This document shows positions 1 through 10,641 of a stretch of DNA of 64,000 nucleotides, piece by piece (position 1 is the stretch's first letter; each line of letters starts with the position of its first letter). Origin of the DNA: Isoetes taiwanensis (lineage: Eukaryota > Streptophyta > Lycopodiopsida > Isoetales > Isoetaceae). A model generated the notes under the pieces. The model did no database searches. It worked only from the letters and a program-made list of their open reading frames with translations, and was not told where the DNA came from. The position numbers and the translations under genes were made by a program. The stretch spans positions 1,928,968 to 1,992,967 of the forward strand of contig JAJEKV010000111.1 of assembly GCA_021234155.1 (NCBI GenBank). Direction: 5' to 3'.

Positions 1-540
1 GCCTTTCCCGGTACAGATCGCGAACAGAAAGGACATGATCCAGAGCCATGGAAAGGCCTGTTCATTAAGGAAAGAGGACGACAAGAGGTTGGTGACATGC
101 ATTGGTCAGGCTAGCGTATTCAGATTTCTATTCTCTTCAAGTTGCTCTTGTGACTTGGAACACCTCAGACCTTGCTCGCATCTTCGCTCCTAGAGGTGGT
201 CCGTGGTTTTAAGATGATGTAATATTTATGTCAGCCCGACCATCATGGTATCTTCAACCATTGTAAAATACAATGTAATGAAATTATTTATGAATAAAAA
301 TTCAGGGCAGATCAGCACTTTGTTTATAGAGAGATAGCATTTTCATTGATTTTAGTCGTGCTCCTCGCTAACCGAGAAAAATAGACCACGTAATTTTCCT
401 TAACATTTTTTTTCATACAGGAAAACAGGCATCTTCTAAAGCAATAATGCGGTTTTAAAAGTTTCCCTTGTCCTTTTTTGTGTAAAATAACAGGGTTAAA
501 AAAAAAAAAGTGGGAATGGAATGAGACCCACTTTAATTAA
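1..540. other. Non-coding stretch, possibly an older retroelement 3' end
   Basis: I see no open reading frame that resembles a protein. The AT-rich segment around 230-295 ('gatgtaatatttatgtcagc' followed by a run ending in 'gaataaaa') has the look of a plant LINE 3' untranslated end, with a polyadenylation-like AATAAA context. An A tract of about a dozen bases occurs near 500. No function can be assigned. Confidence 0.3.
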
Positions 541-1032
541 ATGCGACTTAAAAGGCACAGGCTCCATATGACGGATTCAGATGTTTGCCCTAGGTGTCTT
601 AGTCACAGGGAAGACGAGGAGCACCTCTTCTGGTCCTGTACCTGGTCAGAATGGGTTCTCGAGCTCGCCTCCACTCTGTTTGGATATGATCTTAATCACA
701 TTTCCACCAAGAAACGAAGAGCTATAGCTGCAATAAGGACAGGATCCCACCATCTCAGAATTGAGACAAGCTGCTGGGGTACGGATGGAGGGCAGGGAAT
801 CCCCTGGCATGAGAGATTATGCCAGTGCTGTCACATGCAGATAGTAGAAGATGAACACCATGCTCTACAGGAATGCCCAGCATATGCACACATCCGAGCA
901 GCTCATGCCGATCTCAGATGCTCTGAGATAGCAATTCACCAACTGCTGGCTTCACCAATGGTGGCACGTCTTGCATCCTACATTCTGCAAGTCTCCACCG
1001 CCAGGGAGTCCCTCACAGCACAGGGAATTTGA
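541..1032 (+). pseudogene. LINE ORF2 C-terminal zinc-knuckle relic
   Basis: This is a 163-codon open frame with no proper gene context. It shows two zinc-knuckle-like blocks: CPRC..HREDEEHLFWSC near residues 17-33, and CQCC...EDEHHALQECPAY near residues 94-115. The second block is preceded by the phrase RTGSHHLRIE. In plant non-LTR retrotransposons this arrangement lies C-terminal to the reverse transcriptase (zf-RVT region). No reverse transcriptase or endonuclease is visible upstream, so this is a 5'-truncated copy, which is the usual outcome of LINE insertion. It is unlikely to make a functional protein. Confidence 0.7.
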
Positions 1033-1149
1033 GCGCCCAGATAGGGCCTCTCAACGCCTACTACAAGGGTTATTCCTCCCACACGGGGGGTTTTTTCATC
1101 CCAGTGGTAGAGACACATTGTACAGGGTTTCTGTGGTTTTATTTTGTGT

Positions 1150-1800
1150 TTGGAAACTTTTCGCTATATTGTAAAACCGTCTCACAGGCCAGTTGGCCTC
1201 CGAGGACGTTAAAATATACTTCCTTCTTGCCAAATTATCCCAATGATTGGAGGTTGTATATTCTTATGTGGAGAATTTGGAAAGGCAGGAACAACTTCAT
1301 CTTTAACTGTGATATTACTCACCCGGAAGCTGTCATCAAGCAAATTGAATATGATATTAAATGGATTATTGCCGCTGCATAAAGCTTATTATGGTTCTCA
1401 CAATTCTCTTGTTGGTATTTCAGGAATTGTTTTTGTGCTGGTGCGTAAGCTCAAGTGGAAGAAGATTGATCTGGTTGTCAACCAACAATGGATCAAAGTA
1501 TTCGGACCTCCAGATTTGTATAGTCATGAGGAGCCATGTCTCTGCAATTGCTGCTGTGACTAGAATCCGGATGCAAGAAGAGGCATGCTCTACGAAGCTA
1601 GGGACAACAAAGGCCGCTTCAATATGGCAAGGGCAGAAACATGTCTGTGTGTATTCTGTACCCTCACAGTGGTTAGAGGCAGAGGCATCATCTTTCCTTT
1701 CTTATCTACTTACTAGGGTTATACTTCCCTGTAAAAAGTACTTTTTGTTAACTTATAACTTATAATTAATATACAAATACGCTTTCAATCAAAAAAAAGA
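1150..1800 (+). pseudogene. Second LINE 3' relic (RNase H linker and A-rich tail)
   Basis: A frame from about 1,190 to 1,382 reads WPPRTLKY...WRLYILMWRIWKGRNNFIFN, which matches the W-x-IWK-x-RN-x-x-(I/V)FN segment between the zinc knuckle and RNase H domain of plant LINEs. Further on, scattered pieces such as YEARDNKGRF (near 1,600) look like a broken RNase H domain, in several frames. The copy ends in AT-rich sequence and an A-rich tail at about 1,789-1,808. It is a different copy from the one just upstream, since the zinc knuckle ends in a stop before this part starts. It is degenerate and carries no complete domain. Confidence 0.6.
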
Positions 1801-1808
1801 AAAGAAGA

Positions 1809-4585
1809 GGTCTTTCCTAATCCTCTTCGTTCTAGCCCACCCATCCAAGGTCAATGCTATTTCTTTAAACCTTCTTAATACTTAATTAAAATGCTAGTTA
1901 CCTACGAAACATTAGCTAAAATAACAATTTTGCAAATAAACATAACACATAGGTATTTGGGTTTTCCAATTGAACTTGGAGATTTTTCAAAAAAAAATTT
2001 TTTTTACGAAAACAACCATTTGACAACGGGGGGCACATTACACTAATAATTACAATGTTTTTTAAGCATTATTACTTTCCTTTATGAATTTTCAAGATTA
2101 TTAGTATTATTTCCATCAATGATAGACAATATGGGTTATGTTCCACGACGTGTATTTTGAACTATTGGAGGACACTCGATAGTGAGAATACCATGGTCAT
2201 AATAAAACAAAACTCTCTATCTAATAAACACCAGAATGCACACAATGCGATAGTGTAGGTTCAAATCCCGTGTTCTTAAACTGACATGTATCTATTACTA
2301 CTAGGCACAATTATAATCTATAAGTAAGTCACATAGAAATATTTGCTTCACCACCACAAACATCGTTATCTACTAACTCACTTCTCCAAATGCAGAGCCA
2401 TTGGGAAAGAGAAATGTTCGCGGCGGCACAAATTTCTTGTACCATTATAGATAGTTCATCACAACTAAAAAATATTCATTATGTGTTTCTTTTAGGTGCC
2501 AAACACCATCTTCCAATACTCGACCCCACCCACAACACACCACTTGAACCATAATTAAAGTTACGTTATAATCAAGCAACTCATTCCACACGAAAGCGGT
2601 GAAATATTTGGAATTTGAAGACAAAAACAAGAAAACTTGTCAATTGAATTAGAAACTCAAGATGACTTTGAACTATCAACCTCATTTAGTGTGCCTACAA
2701 GTGCATAAAAAAGAATATTGTTAGGTAAAGGAAAGCACCTAGAAGCACGCTGCAATGATTCACATAAATACTTAATTAGAAGATTGAGGACATTCAAAAT
2801 CGTTTCAGTCTTGAGGCTTTAGTTTTTTTGATAGGGTACATAAGTATGTGATTGAGAAATGGTAGCAATGGTGTAAGTTGTTACGCCATGATATCAATGG
2901 CTAGGAAGGTTCATGAAGGCAGAGTTATTGGTGTAGAAAATGAAGGACAGAATGTATGATTCTTTTGGGTCGGGCTAGCAAGTAGAGGACAAATAAGCAC
3001 TACAAGGAGATAGGAAGGTGCTTAGAATCACATTCACATTCTAGTAGATGCTGCATCACATCCTAGTAGTTTCTTGTAGATATGCAACCTGATCGGGAGA
3101 TTAAATTTGGGTTGCATCACTCATGCACATTAAGTATTTTATATGCCCTCTTTTGTAACAACATTCCCTAACAGATCATGTGAACTGTTATGTTAAACTT
3201 TTAAGGAAGGAGTAATGGTAGAGCACATGCAATTATTGCCTATAAGGGACCGTCTAAGGACATGAGCCTCTTGGCCAGCCCCTTAAAGGCTGTGGTGGCC
3301 TTTGCTCGACCATCCCACATTATAATTGAGGATGGGGTGATTACTAAAGGGTACGTTCTCATGGAGCAGACCCAACTTCAACTGGTCTAGATCAGGTTCG
3401 ACGATCCTTATGAGTGGCCTGACTTGGATAGGGGTAGCAGACTGGCATTCCTAGAAATCACATTTGATTTCTGGAACGTCTCAAAGTTGCCTTTGAAGGC
3501 GTAGTTAGAGTCATTGCACGGGAACACTTTGGCTTCAACTTGAGCTTCAAAGTTTTGTCAGAACAGCCTCCAAGGGAACGCGCCCTAAGCCTCCTATTTT
3601 TTCAATCTCTAGTGAAAAAGAGCATCTTTTAACGTCAATGTGGGACTAGTGTATGAGACGCACAAACCATACCAATATTAAGCTTAGCATCACATAATAA
3701 CAAGGGCTTGGAATTAAAAAATATCCTTGTCAGCAAGTTATAATCCTGATCAGCATCCTAGTCAGCATTAGGACCAACGCTAAAATAGTTTACTACAAGT
3801 TTAAGCAAACTGGTCAAAACGTAATTAAGTTAGGAACTGGCTTGAGAGGTCGTCAGTAGCTGTAAGAACAGTGTGCCTAAAAAAGCAAGAGCCGGAGATA
3901 GACTTGTTTTAAGTTACCACGGCAACCCACCATCATCTCTTTTCTTTGCAGCACAGAATCAGAGGCCGCCAGAAGCAGATTTAAGCAAAAAAAGAAATGC
4001 TTTGATCTTCCCTGATTGTGTATTTGATTGCCTGATTTGGCTCAGATCCGGCGTTGATGAAATAATACTATTTCTTCCTTTTTCTTCTTCTCACAGACAA
4101 ATGGTTACAGTAGCAGCCGGCAGCCAAGCTCGGCTATGGTGGGTCAGGGGTGGACCCTGGGACTAAATCTCAAGGACCCAAGAGTAAGAACAAGGTTAAG
4201 AAGGCCGGAGGTCCAGGTTGAAGCTGACGCGGTGGTTGCGAAGGACCCGCCCTGCCTTGCTCAGCATTAGCTGGTCGGCAGCTGCATTAGCTGGAGCTTT
4301 TGGGCTTTCTTTGCTTTCTTTTTTTTTCTTCCCCTCGTGTCGGATTTGGCTCTGAGCCGTTTGTTGATAGCCTAATGCTGCATTGTGGAGATCTGGACAG
4401 GAATGAGGCATAGAACTAGCCCATTTGCTCATCTGCTCCAAACTCTGCCCAAATGCCTATATCCTGCCGTATATAGCTCGGTTTTTTCTGATTGCTGGTA
4501 GATCTCTGGGTACAATGCCGTGCATATGCTTGGCTAATTCAGCTCAATGTAGGCAGATTGCAGAGCATAGGGGATGAGGTAATGT
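1809..4585. other. Intergenic sequence without a recognisable gene
   Basis: No frame in this stretch resembles a known protein, and the open frames are short and compositionally ordinary. The final few hundred bases (about 4,080-4,585) sit directly upstream of the transporter start and could hold its promoter and 5' untranslated region. A splice-acceptor-like 'tctcacag' occurs near 4,090, so a leader intron is possible. I see no clear TATA box. Confidence 0.4.
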
Positions 4586-4639
4586 GTGAATCACTTTAGT
4601 TCGTTACAGACGCAGGATCTAAGCATACTGGGTGCAGAC

Positions 4640-7600
4640 ATGGAGCCAATGCCTCGTGGGCATAGTTTTAATCCGAAGGCTCTTAGCTCTTGGGCTAGAA
4701 GGACTGGTTTCAAGAGCCAGGAAAGCAATGCTACAAAGAAAAGCCAGGAAGTTTCTGTTGGAACACCTATAGAAGTCCCTTATCCTGAATTACGTGAAGG
4801 TCCTCTGCCTAAGCCTCCTGGTTATGTTGAGCCCAAGGTGAAGGATGTTGCAAATGGAAATGGCGTTCCTAATGCCAATAACAAGGCAAAGGTACCTCTG
4901 CCTCCATCTGCTACCTTAGACCCAGAAACAGGTCTTGATTCCAGGCCAAATAAGAACTCGGAACCAATCAGAATACTGCCTATGAGAATGCCCAGGAATA
5001 GTGAAGAGATAGACGTGTTGTCGCAATCACAAGATGCAGACGACGGACCGGCAAAGCAATCACATATGAAGTATGAGCTGAGAGAATGGCCTGGAATTGG
5101 TGAGTTATTTCTATTCGTTCAGAATTTGAAGATATCAAGCATAATTCAGTTGAGATCTAAAAAGTTACATGCAGAATTTTTAATTCTGATATGTTCCTGC
5201 ATGTTGCAGATTACCCAGCAACATTTGATGTTTTAGGGATGGGATAGCTTTTGTTTTACAGATAGCTTGTTGGAATAATTATGAGATACTAAATTTGTAG
5301 TGCTTTGCTTGTAGCATTGGGGCTGGCTCTCAGTTTTTTATTACAATTCAGTTTGCTTGGTTGTTAGTATCCGATTCGCCTAAATCCTTTTCTTGTATTT
5401 GCAGTACCTCTCATTCTCTATGGCCTGCAACATTACTTTTCTATTATTGGATCAATAATTCTGGTCCCATTGATTATTGTTCCTGCAATGGGAGGCAGTG
5501 GGGTAAGTTCTATTTTCTGCAACAACTTATCTTGGCACAATTTTGTGCTTTTAACAAACGATAATAATCTTGCCTCTGTATTCCAGAATGACGTTGCGAG
5601 GGTTGTATCAACAACATTTCTTGTTACAGGAATCACAACATTGTTACATTTATTCTTTGGGACACGGTTGCCATTAGTGCAAGGTGCTTCCTTTGTTTAT
5701 CTGGCTCCTGCATTGGTCATTATCAACTCTGCCGAGTTTGCAAATTTAAATGGCAATGTTGTAAGTACTTAAATCCACTTATTTTTGCCAGTTTGAGATT
5801 TCTGAGAAAAATGTTAAGCAATCTTGTATAATAGGATGTCCTATCTTGAAGGACGTCTGACATTGGGTCATGGCATTGTTTGCAGTAGCCATGCCATACA
5901 AATTTGTTAATCACTTAAAAAAAATGTGAACGTACTAATTTTCGTTTTGTGCTTGGCGGGCAGAAATTCAAACATAGCATGAGGGAGTTGCAGGGAGCAG
6001 TTATCATCTCTTCAATTTTCCAGATTATTGCTGGCTACAGTGGATTTATGTCTATTTTGCTAAGGTGGGCAAGTAAAATGGGATTGCTGATATCTTTACA
6101 TGTAGATGAGAAAAATCTAGCATTTGAAATTGCAACCATGTGACTTAGAAACTGATGCGTCTTTATTGTGTAGAGTAATACATCCCGTTGTTGTAGCGCC
6201 AACTGTTGCTGCAGTGGGATTGGCATTTTTCAGCTACGGTTTTCCAAAAGTAGGCTCTTGTGTGGAGATTGGCATTCCCCAAATTGTGCTGGTCATAATA
6301 TTTTCACTGGTAAAACTCATAACCAAGAAGCTACATTTCGGATTTAAGTATTATTTCTGATGATGACATGATATTTCTGCAGCATTTGCGAAAAATATCA
6401 ATTTTCGGGCATCGGATATTTCAAGTTTATGCTGTACGTGATCGCTTGGTTGGGTCATAGTTTATGCAAATATTTTTTATTGTTGCCATTGTGCTCTATA
6501 AATCTGAAATGAATAAAGTGTTTTCCATCAACTAGCTTTCCAGAGTGTCAATATCATAAACCATTTTTACAAATTTATGAGCATGTTAAGCTGGAGAATC
6601 TCACGTATTCTCACAATTTATACAGGTTTCACTGGGGCTTGCAATTACGTGGGCATATGCTTTTCTTCTAACTGAAGCTGGTGCTTATAATTATAAGGGA
6701 TGTAAAATGAGCATGGCCAATTCCAAAACACTGACGCAAGATTGTCGAAGACACATCTTTACAATGCTTAATTGTCGCACGGACGCCTCTCATGCACTGC
6801 GGGATTCAGCATGGATACGATTTCCATACCCTTTTCAATGGGGCATGCCTACATTCAGATGGCAGACAGGAGTCGTTATGATTGCAGCCTCTGTTATAGC
6901 ATCTGTAGATTCAGTAAGTTTGCTGTTTATGCTCAGTACATGTGTAGTCCTTGCTTTCTCCAATCTTTTGCCTTGGTTTTATCAAGCTTAGCAGTCTACG
7001 AAGGGCATCTAGATAGCTTCTTATTTGCTGAACAACATAACCTAAGGCCTGTAAACCCTAAGGCTGCTTTTGACTAAGAAGGAATAGAGCAGCATATCTT
7101 ATACTTGAAATAAAATCATTTCCAGCCACATTTCCACCATGCATCAAAATTTTGTATAAGTTGGTTAGGGTCGTTGGAGCCTGTTCATCATGTGTGATTC
7201 GATCTTATTTTATACATATAGTATGCGATCTAACGTAAAGGAAAACAAAGGTAAATTCCTTGAATTTGTGTACATGACCATATCCGAAGATAAGTTGGAA
7301 CAGATTAATATTAGCAAGGCTTCATCACATGTTGAAATGTCAAGTTATCAAACTTACAAGCAATTGATTCATGTTGAAGTTGAGTTGACTGTTTACTTCT
7401 GCGCCCTTGGCCTTTGGTTGGCAGGTTGGTTCATACCATGCAACTTCTCTTTTGGTAGCATCTGCGTCTCCGATAATCGGTGTTGTGAGCAGGGGCATTG
7501 GTCTAGAAGGGATCACTAGTGTTTTGGCTGGCATGTGGGGCACTGGCACAGGCATGACCACTCACTGAAAAATGTCCATACAATAGCTGTGACAAGGATG

Positions 7601-8022
7601 GGTAGTCGGCACCCTGTGGCACTTGGAGCTTGTGTGCTTATTGTATTGTCTCTAATAGGTCGGTGAATATGGATGTCCTTTCTACAGCATTATCCAAGTC
7701 TGCATTCAGACATTTTTCTAACTACTTTATTGATCTGTCCATAGGGAAAGTTGGAGGATTTATTGCGTCAATTCCGACAGTAATAGTTGCAGCTCTCCTA
7801 TGTGTTATGTGGGCAATGACAGCTGCTTGGGGCTTGTCTAATTTGCGTTATAGTGAAACAGGGAGCTCGCGAAATGTTCTCATTGTGGGACTCTCACTTT
7901 TCCTGTCCTTGTCAGTGCCTTCCTACTTCCAACAGTACGGGAATACCAATTTTCAAACATCCTATATGCTTGCACCTTATACTGTTGCTACACACGGGCC
8001 ATTTAAGACAAGCAGTGCAAAG
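4640..8022 (+). CDS. Nucleobase-ascorbate transporter, NAT11/NAT12 type; 3' end not seen
   Basis: This is a polytopic membrane carrier of the NAT/NCS2 family, whose members move purines, uracil or ascorbate with cations; the substrate here is unknown. Nine exons with GT-AG introns fit: 4640-5099, 5405-5502, 5587-5760, 5964-6064, 6174-6309, 6383-6433, 6626-6913, 7425-7658 and 7745-8022. They encode about 606 residues. The first ATG of the open frame was chosen as the start. Residues 1-150 are hydrophilic and proline-rich, as in plant NAT11/12. The membrane region opens with VPLILYGLQHYFS, which holds the Q-H pair of the first helix. Later come GSYHATSLLVAS, SRGIGLEGITSVLAGMWGTG, the signature segment (E-N-V-H-x4-T-R) and KVGGFIASIP. 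The reading frame slips near 7,560 and again in the A-run at 7,568-7,572, just before that signature. About 100 C-terminal residues are missing. Either the last exons lie beyond the repeats or they are lost. Confidence 0.92.
7554..7576 (+). other. Two frame slips beside the NAT signature
   Basis: Exon 8 reads cleanly to ...GMWGTGTGMT and then hits TGA at 7,566-7,568 in that frame. The expected family sequence LTENVH... resumes in other frames: LTE from 7,561, then NVHTIAVTR after one further offset in the A5 run. The net effect is a length of 234 bases, where 1 modulo 3 is needed to join the next exon. The flanking exons are otherwise uninterrupted, so this is either a recent lesion or a sequence error. 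Confidence 0.75.
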
Positions 8023-8384
8023 GTCAGTTATTTTTCATTGTGTTTCTCTGCTTGCATAGTTGGTTTCTGACCAATAAAAAATCCTAAATGTTTCCAAACA
8101 CAGAAAATGTTATGCAAAGTTAATTTCTTGCACAACTTACAAAGACATTTCCTTTTCAATAGTAAATTGTATGCTTTTTTCCAAAGGCAACTTCTTTAGT
8201 TTGGGAACAAAACGCTGCAAGATCAGTATCGAAATGCTGGATTTTTGACATATTACTACATTCCAAGCATCAATGCTGCTGGTACAAATGATATTCTAAA
8301 GGATCATGGATTTTAGAACTCGTCGGTGCTTACTAATCTAGGAGATTTGATTGCTTGTACTAATTACTTTTGTTTTGCAGCATT
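8023..8384. other. Intron or downstream sequence of the transporter gene
   Basis: A donor-like GTCAGT begins at 8,023 straight after exon 9. I searched this stretch by eye for the final NAT segment (two membrane helices and a basic tail) and found nothing resembling it in any plus-strand frame. Confidence 0.4.
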
Positions 8385-9230
8385 GAATATGTAGCAAATA
8401 ACAGAGGTTCCAGAGGTTTGATATAGATGTAAAAATAATACCCCAAACCATAAACCATATATAATTGAATGTATGGTTATAAAAAAAACATAGATTCAAG
8501 ATAAAAAATAATCAAGCATTAGCTCATCAAGCATTAAGTTAAAGTAGTCTTATTAGACATTAAATTATTTTGCAGAGGTTCGAGCCCCGATTTTATATTC
8601 GAAAGTCTTAGGCAAAATTATATAAAGGTTCGACATTCCTCAAACCTTAGGCAAAATCGTATTTCATATTTCAACGAGAGCTAACAGGCCCACGATATGA
8701 TCTCGGCCATAGGATCGACGTAATCCAATGATCGTGGTAGTCCGGTGGATGCACCTCTGGCATTATGTGTAGCAAAATAACAGAGGTTCCTGTGGGATTT
8801 GATATAGATTTGATATAGATGTAAAAATAATAATTCCTGAACCATAGACCATAGTGTCACCAAACAATTGAATGGGTTGTTATAAAAACATAGATTCAAG
8901 ATAAAAAGAAATAATCACATTAGCTCAATGGATACATTGGTTAAAGTAGTCTTATTAGGACATTGAGTTATTTGATATAGGTTTGAGCCCCCTGTGATTA
9001 TATTCTAAAAATCTTAGGCAAAGTCTTGAAAGGTCTGGATATTCCCTCAAAAACCTTAGGCTAAATCGTATTTTGCTATATTTCTGTAAATCATAGGTGC
9101 CTCCAATCATAAAACACTATAGGCTTAAACAAGAGGTGCTAATAGGGCCCCAACATACCATCCGGGTCGAGGATCGAATGAATCCAACGATCAATGTGGT
9201 AGTCCAGGATGCACCCTATTTAGAATATGT
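8385..9230 (+). repeat. Two tandem copies of a SINE-like repeat
   Basis: The units at about 8,385-8,765 and 8,766-9,230 share the same order of blocks. These are 'gaatatgtag' or 'tatgtgtag', then 'caaaataacagaggttcc', 'gatatagatgtaaaaataat', 'catagattcaagataaaaa', a tRNA-like pair of boxes, 'cttaggcaaa' (twice), and a closing 'gtggtagtcc..gatgcacc'. In the second unit an A-box-like 'tagctcaatggata' (about 8,921) is followed 60 bases later by a B-box-like 'ggtttgagcccc'. In the first unit the B-box is 'ggttcgagcccc' (about 8,577). A tRNA-derived SINE is the best reading, but about 150 bases precede the tRNA-like part, which is unusual. A third, more decayed copy lies at 30,388-30,755. Confidence 0.6.
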
Positions 9231-10463
9231 AGTGGACAAGTATTTTCCCATCAGAAAAACTTGAACTCTCGGTATCCTTTCCATGAATGGTATAACAGAA
9301 ATTGTTGAGCATCTTATAAGACATTGCATATCCCATTTCCAAGGACACAACCTCGATTTGCAAATGGGTTATGTTTTCAGCCCTGCTCATCTCGCCTCTC
9401 CTTAGTTGACCGTAACAAGTGCCATTATTTATTTTGTTTTCTTCATGAATGCTGGTCCACAACATTATAATTTGACCTTGTTGAAAGACCGGTCTTGCAT
9501 CTTTTAAGAGTGTTGAGGAAGGGCTAATGACTTGATAATCAAGAACTTGCAAAAAGATCTATCATGGGGAGATGTTAACATTAAAGGCATAAGGTTTTGG
9601 CCGATCCATATGATGATGGAAACTTAGTCTATTTTTAGCTCATGAAGGCTCCAATTGTTTTTGCATGTGCAAATTCCGTCTGAGTGGCTGCACATTGAGT
9701 ATAATATCTTTAGTAAACCATCATCTCGCAATTGTACCAAGATGTTCACCGGACAAGACGGATTTAACTAAATTGTGGCATCTCTGTTTAAAAATTTCTT
9801 GATTGACCCTATTGAATCACAAGTTACAAAAATTTGGTTCTTTCAAACTACAAACTAAAATGGATTTTATCCGCAATATAGGACGATTGATCCAGCTTAT
9901 ATCATTCACCATACTCCTAAATAGAGTTGAAAAAACCTTTCTATGCCTTCCATGATAAAGTAAAGTTACTCATGTATGTTTTTTTCAATCGCTGGGCTCG
10001 AAGATGGCCGCATGCCCAAATTAAAGTTACATGCCCTTATTGAAAAAAAAGTTACCCGCTTTGATCGAAATCGAAAACGGATGTTTTCAAACAACAAAGA
10101 TTGGTATGAAACGACGCAAACAGAAACCATGAAGACACTTTTGGCGCCACAGAGGGCAACCTCGCAAGTGTGGCATCTTGTTTTTTGTCTAACAATTGGA
10201 TTTTTTTTACCTAGATTCACATTCACACGGGTTACCCGCACCGAGAGCCGCCGATGATGGGTATATTTGTCGCGACATTTGATCTCGACCGGCATATAGC
10301 GATCCTCGCTTATGGGGTATGCCTGCATAAATTTTTTGTATACTATATATTAAGGTTTGTAAAATACTATAAGGTTTGAGGAATGTACTTAATGGGTGTT
10401 AATGGCTCAAACATATTTCTAACAAGAAATTACAGTCATGATTAAGGTCTTAAAGTTATATAT
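9231..10463. other. No recognisable gene
   Basis: Open frames exist on both strands (for example 9,220-9,552 on the minus strand), but none shows a domain, motif or splice context I recognise. The stretch lies between the SINE-like repeats and the monomer preceding the minus-strand LINE, so it is probably intergenic or old repeat sequence. Confidence 0.35.
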
Positions 10464-10600
10464 ATTTGTAACTCAAAACAATGAAAAGATTCACCATATT
10501 ATTGTGTAATATCTATGATAATATTGAGAAAGCAACCTGCTTTTACAATACCATCTCCACTCTATGGAAGATTTTAAGCACGCTTGAATATATGAAGCAC
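10464..10600. repeat. Monomer repeat, copy 1 (left of LINE)
   Basis: This copy starts 'tttgtaactcaaaacaatga' and continues through 'taatatctatgataatattg', 'agaaagcaacctgctt' and 'tacaatacc.tctcca'. The same series in the same orientation occurs at 15,248-15,365 and 15,499-15,640. Here it lies just beyond the poly(T) that marks the 3' end of the minus-strand LINE, so the LINE sits between copies of the repeat. Confidence 0.75.
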
Positions 10601-10641
10601 TATAAGATGCAAATGTAACGCTAAAAGAATTCTTCCTTGAC

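Noticed and set aside
541-1032. Stand-alone zinc-finger gene
   Set aside because: The two cysteine/histidine blocks and the RTGSHHL phrase fit the C-terminus of a LINE ORF2 much better.
2258-2268. tRNA B-box-like GGTTCAAATCC
   Set aside because: No A box at a suitable distance and no cloverleaf can be folded around it; an isolated match is expected by chance.
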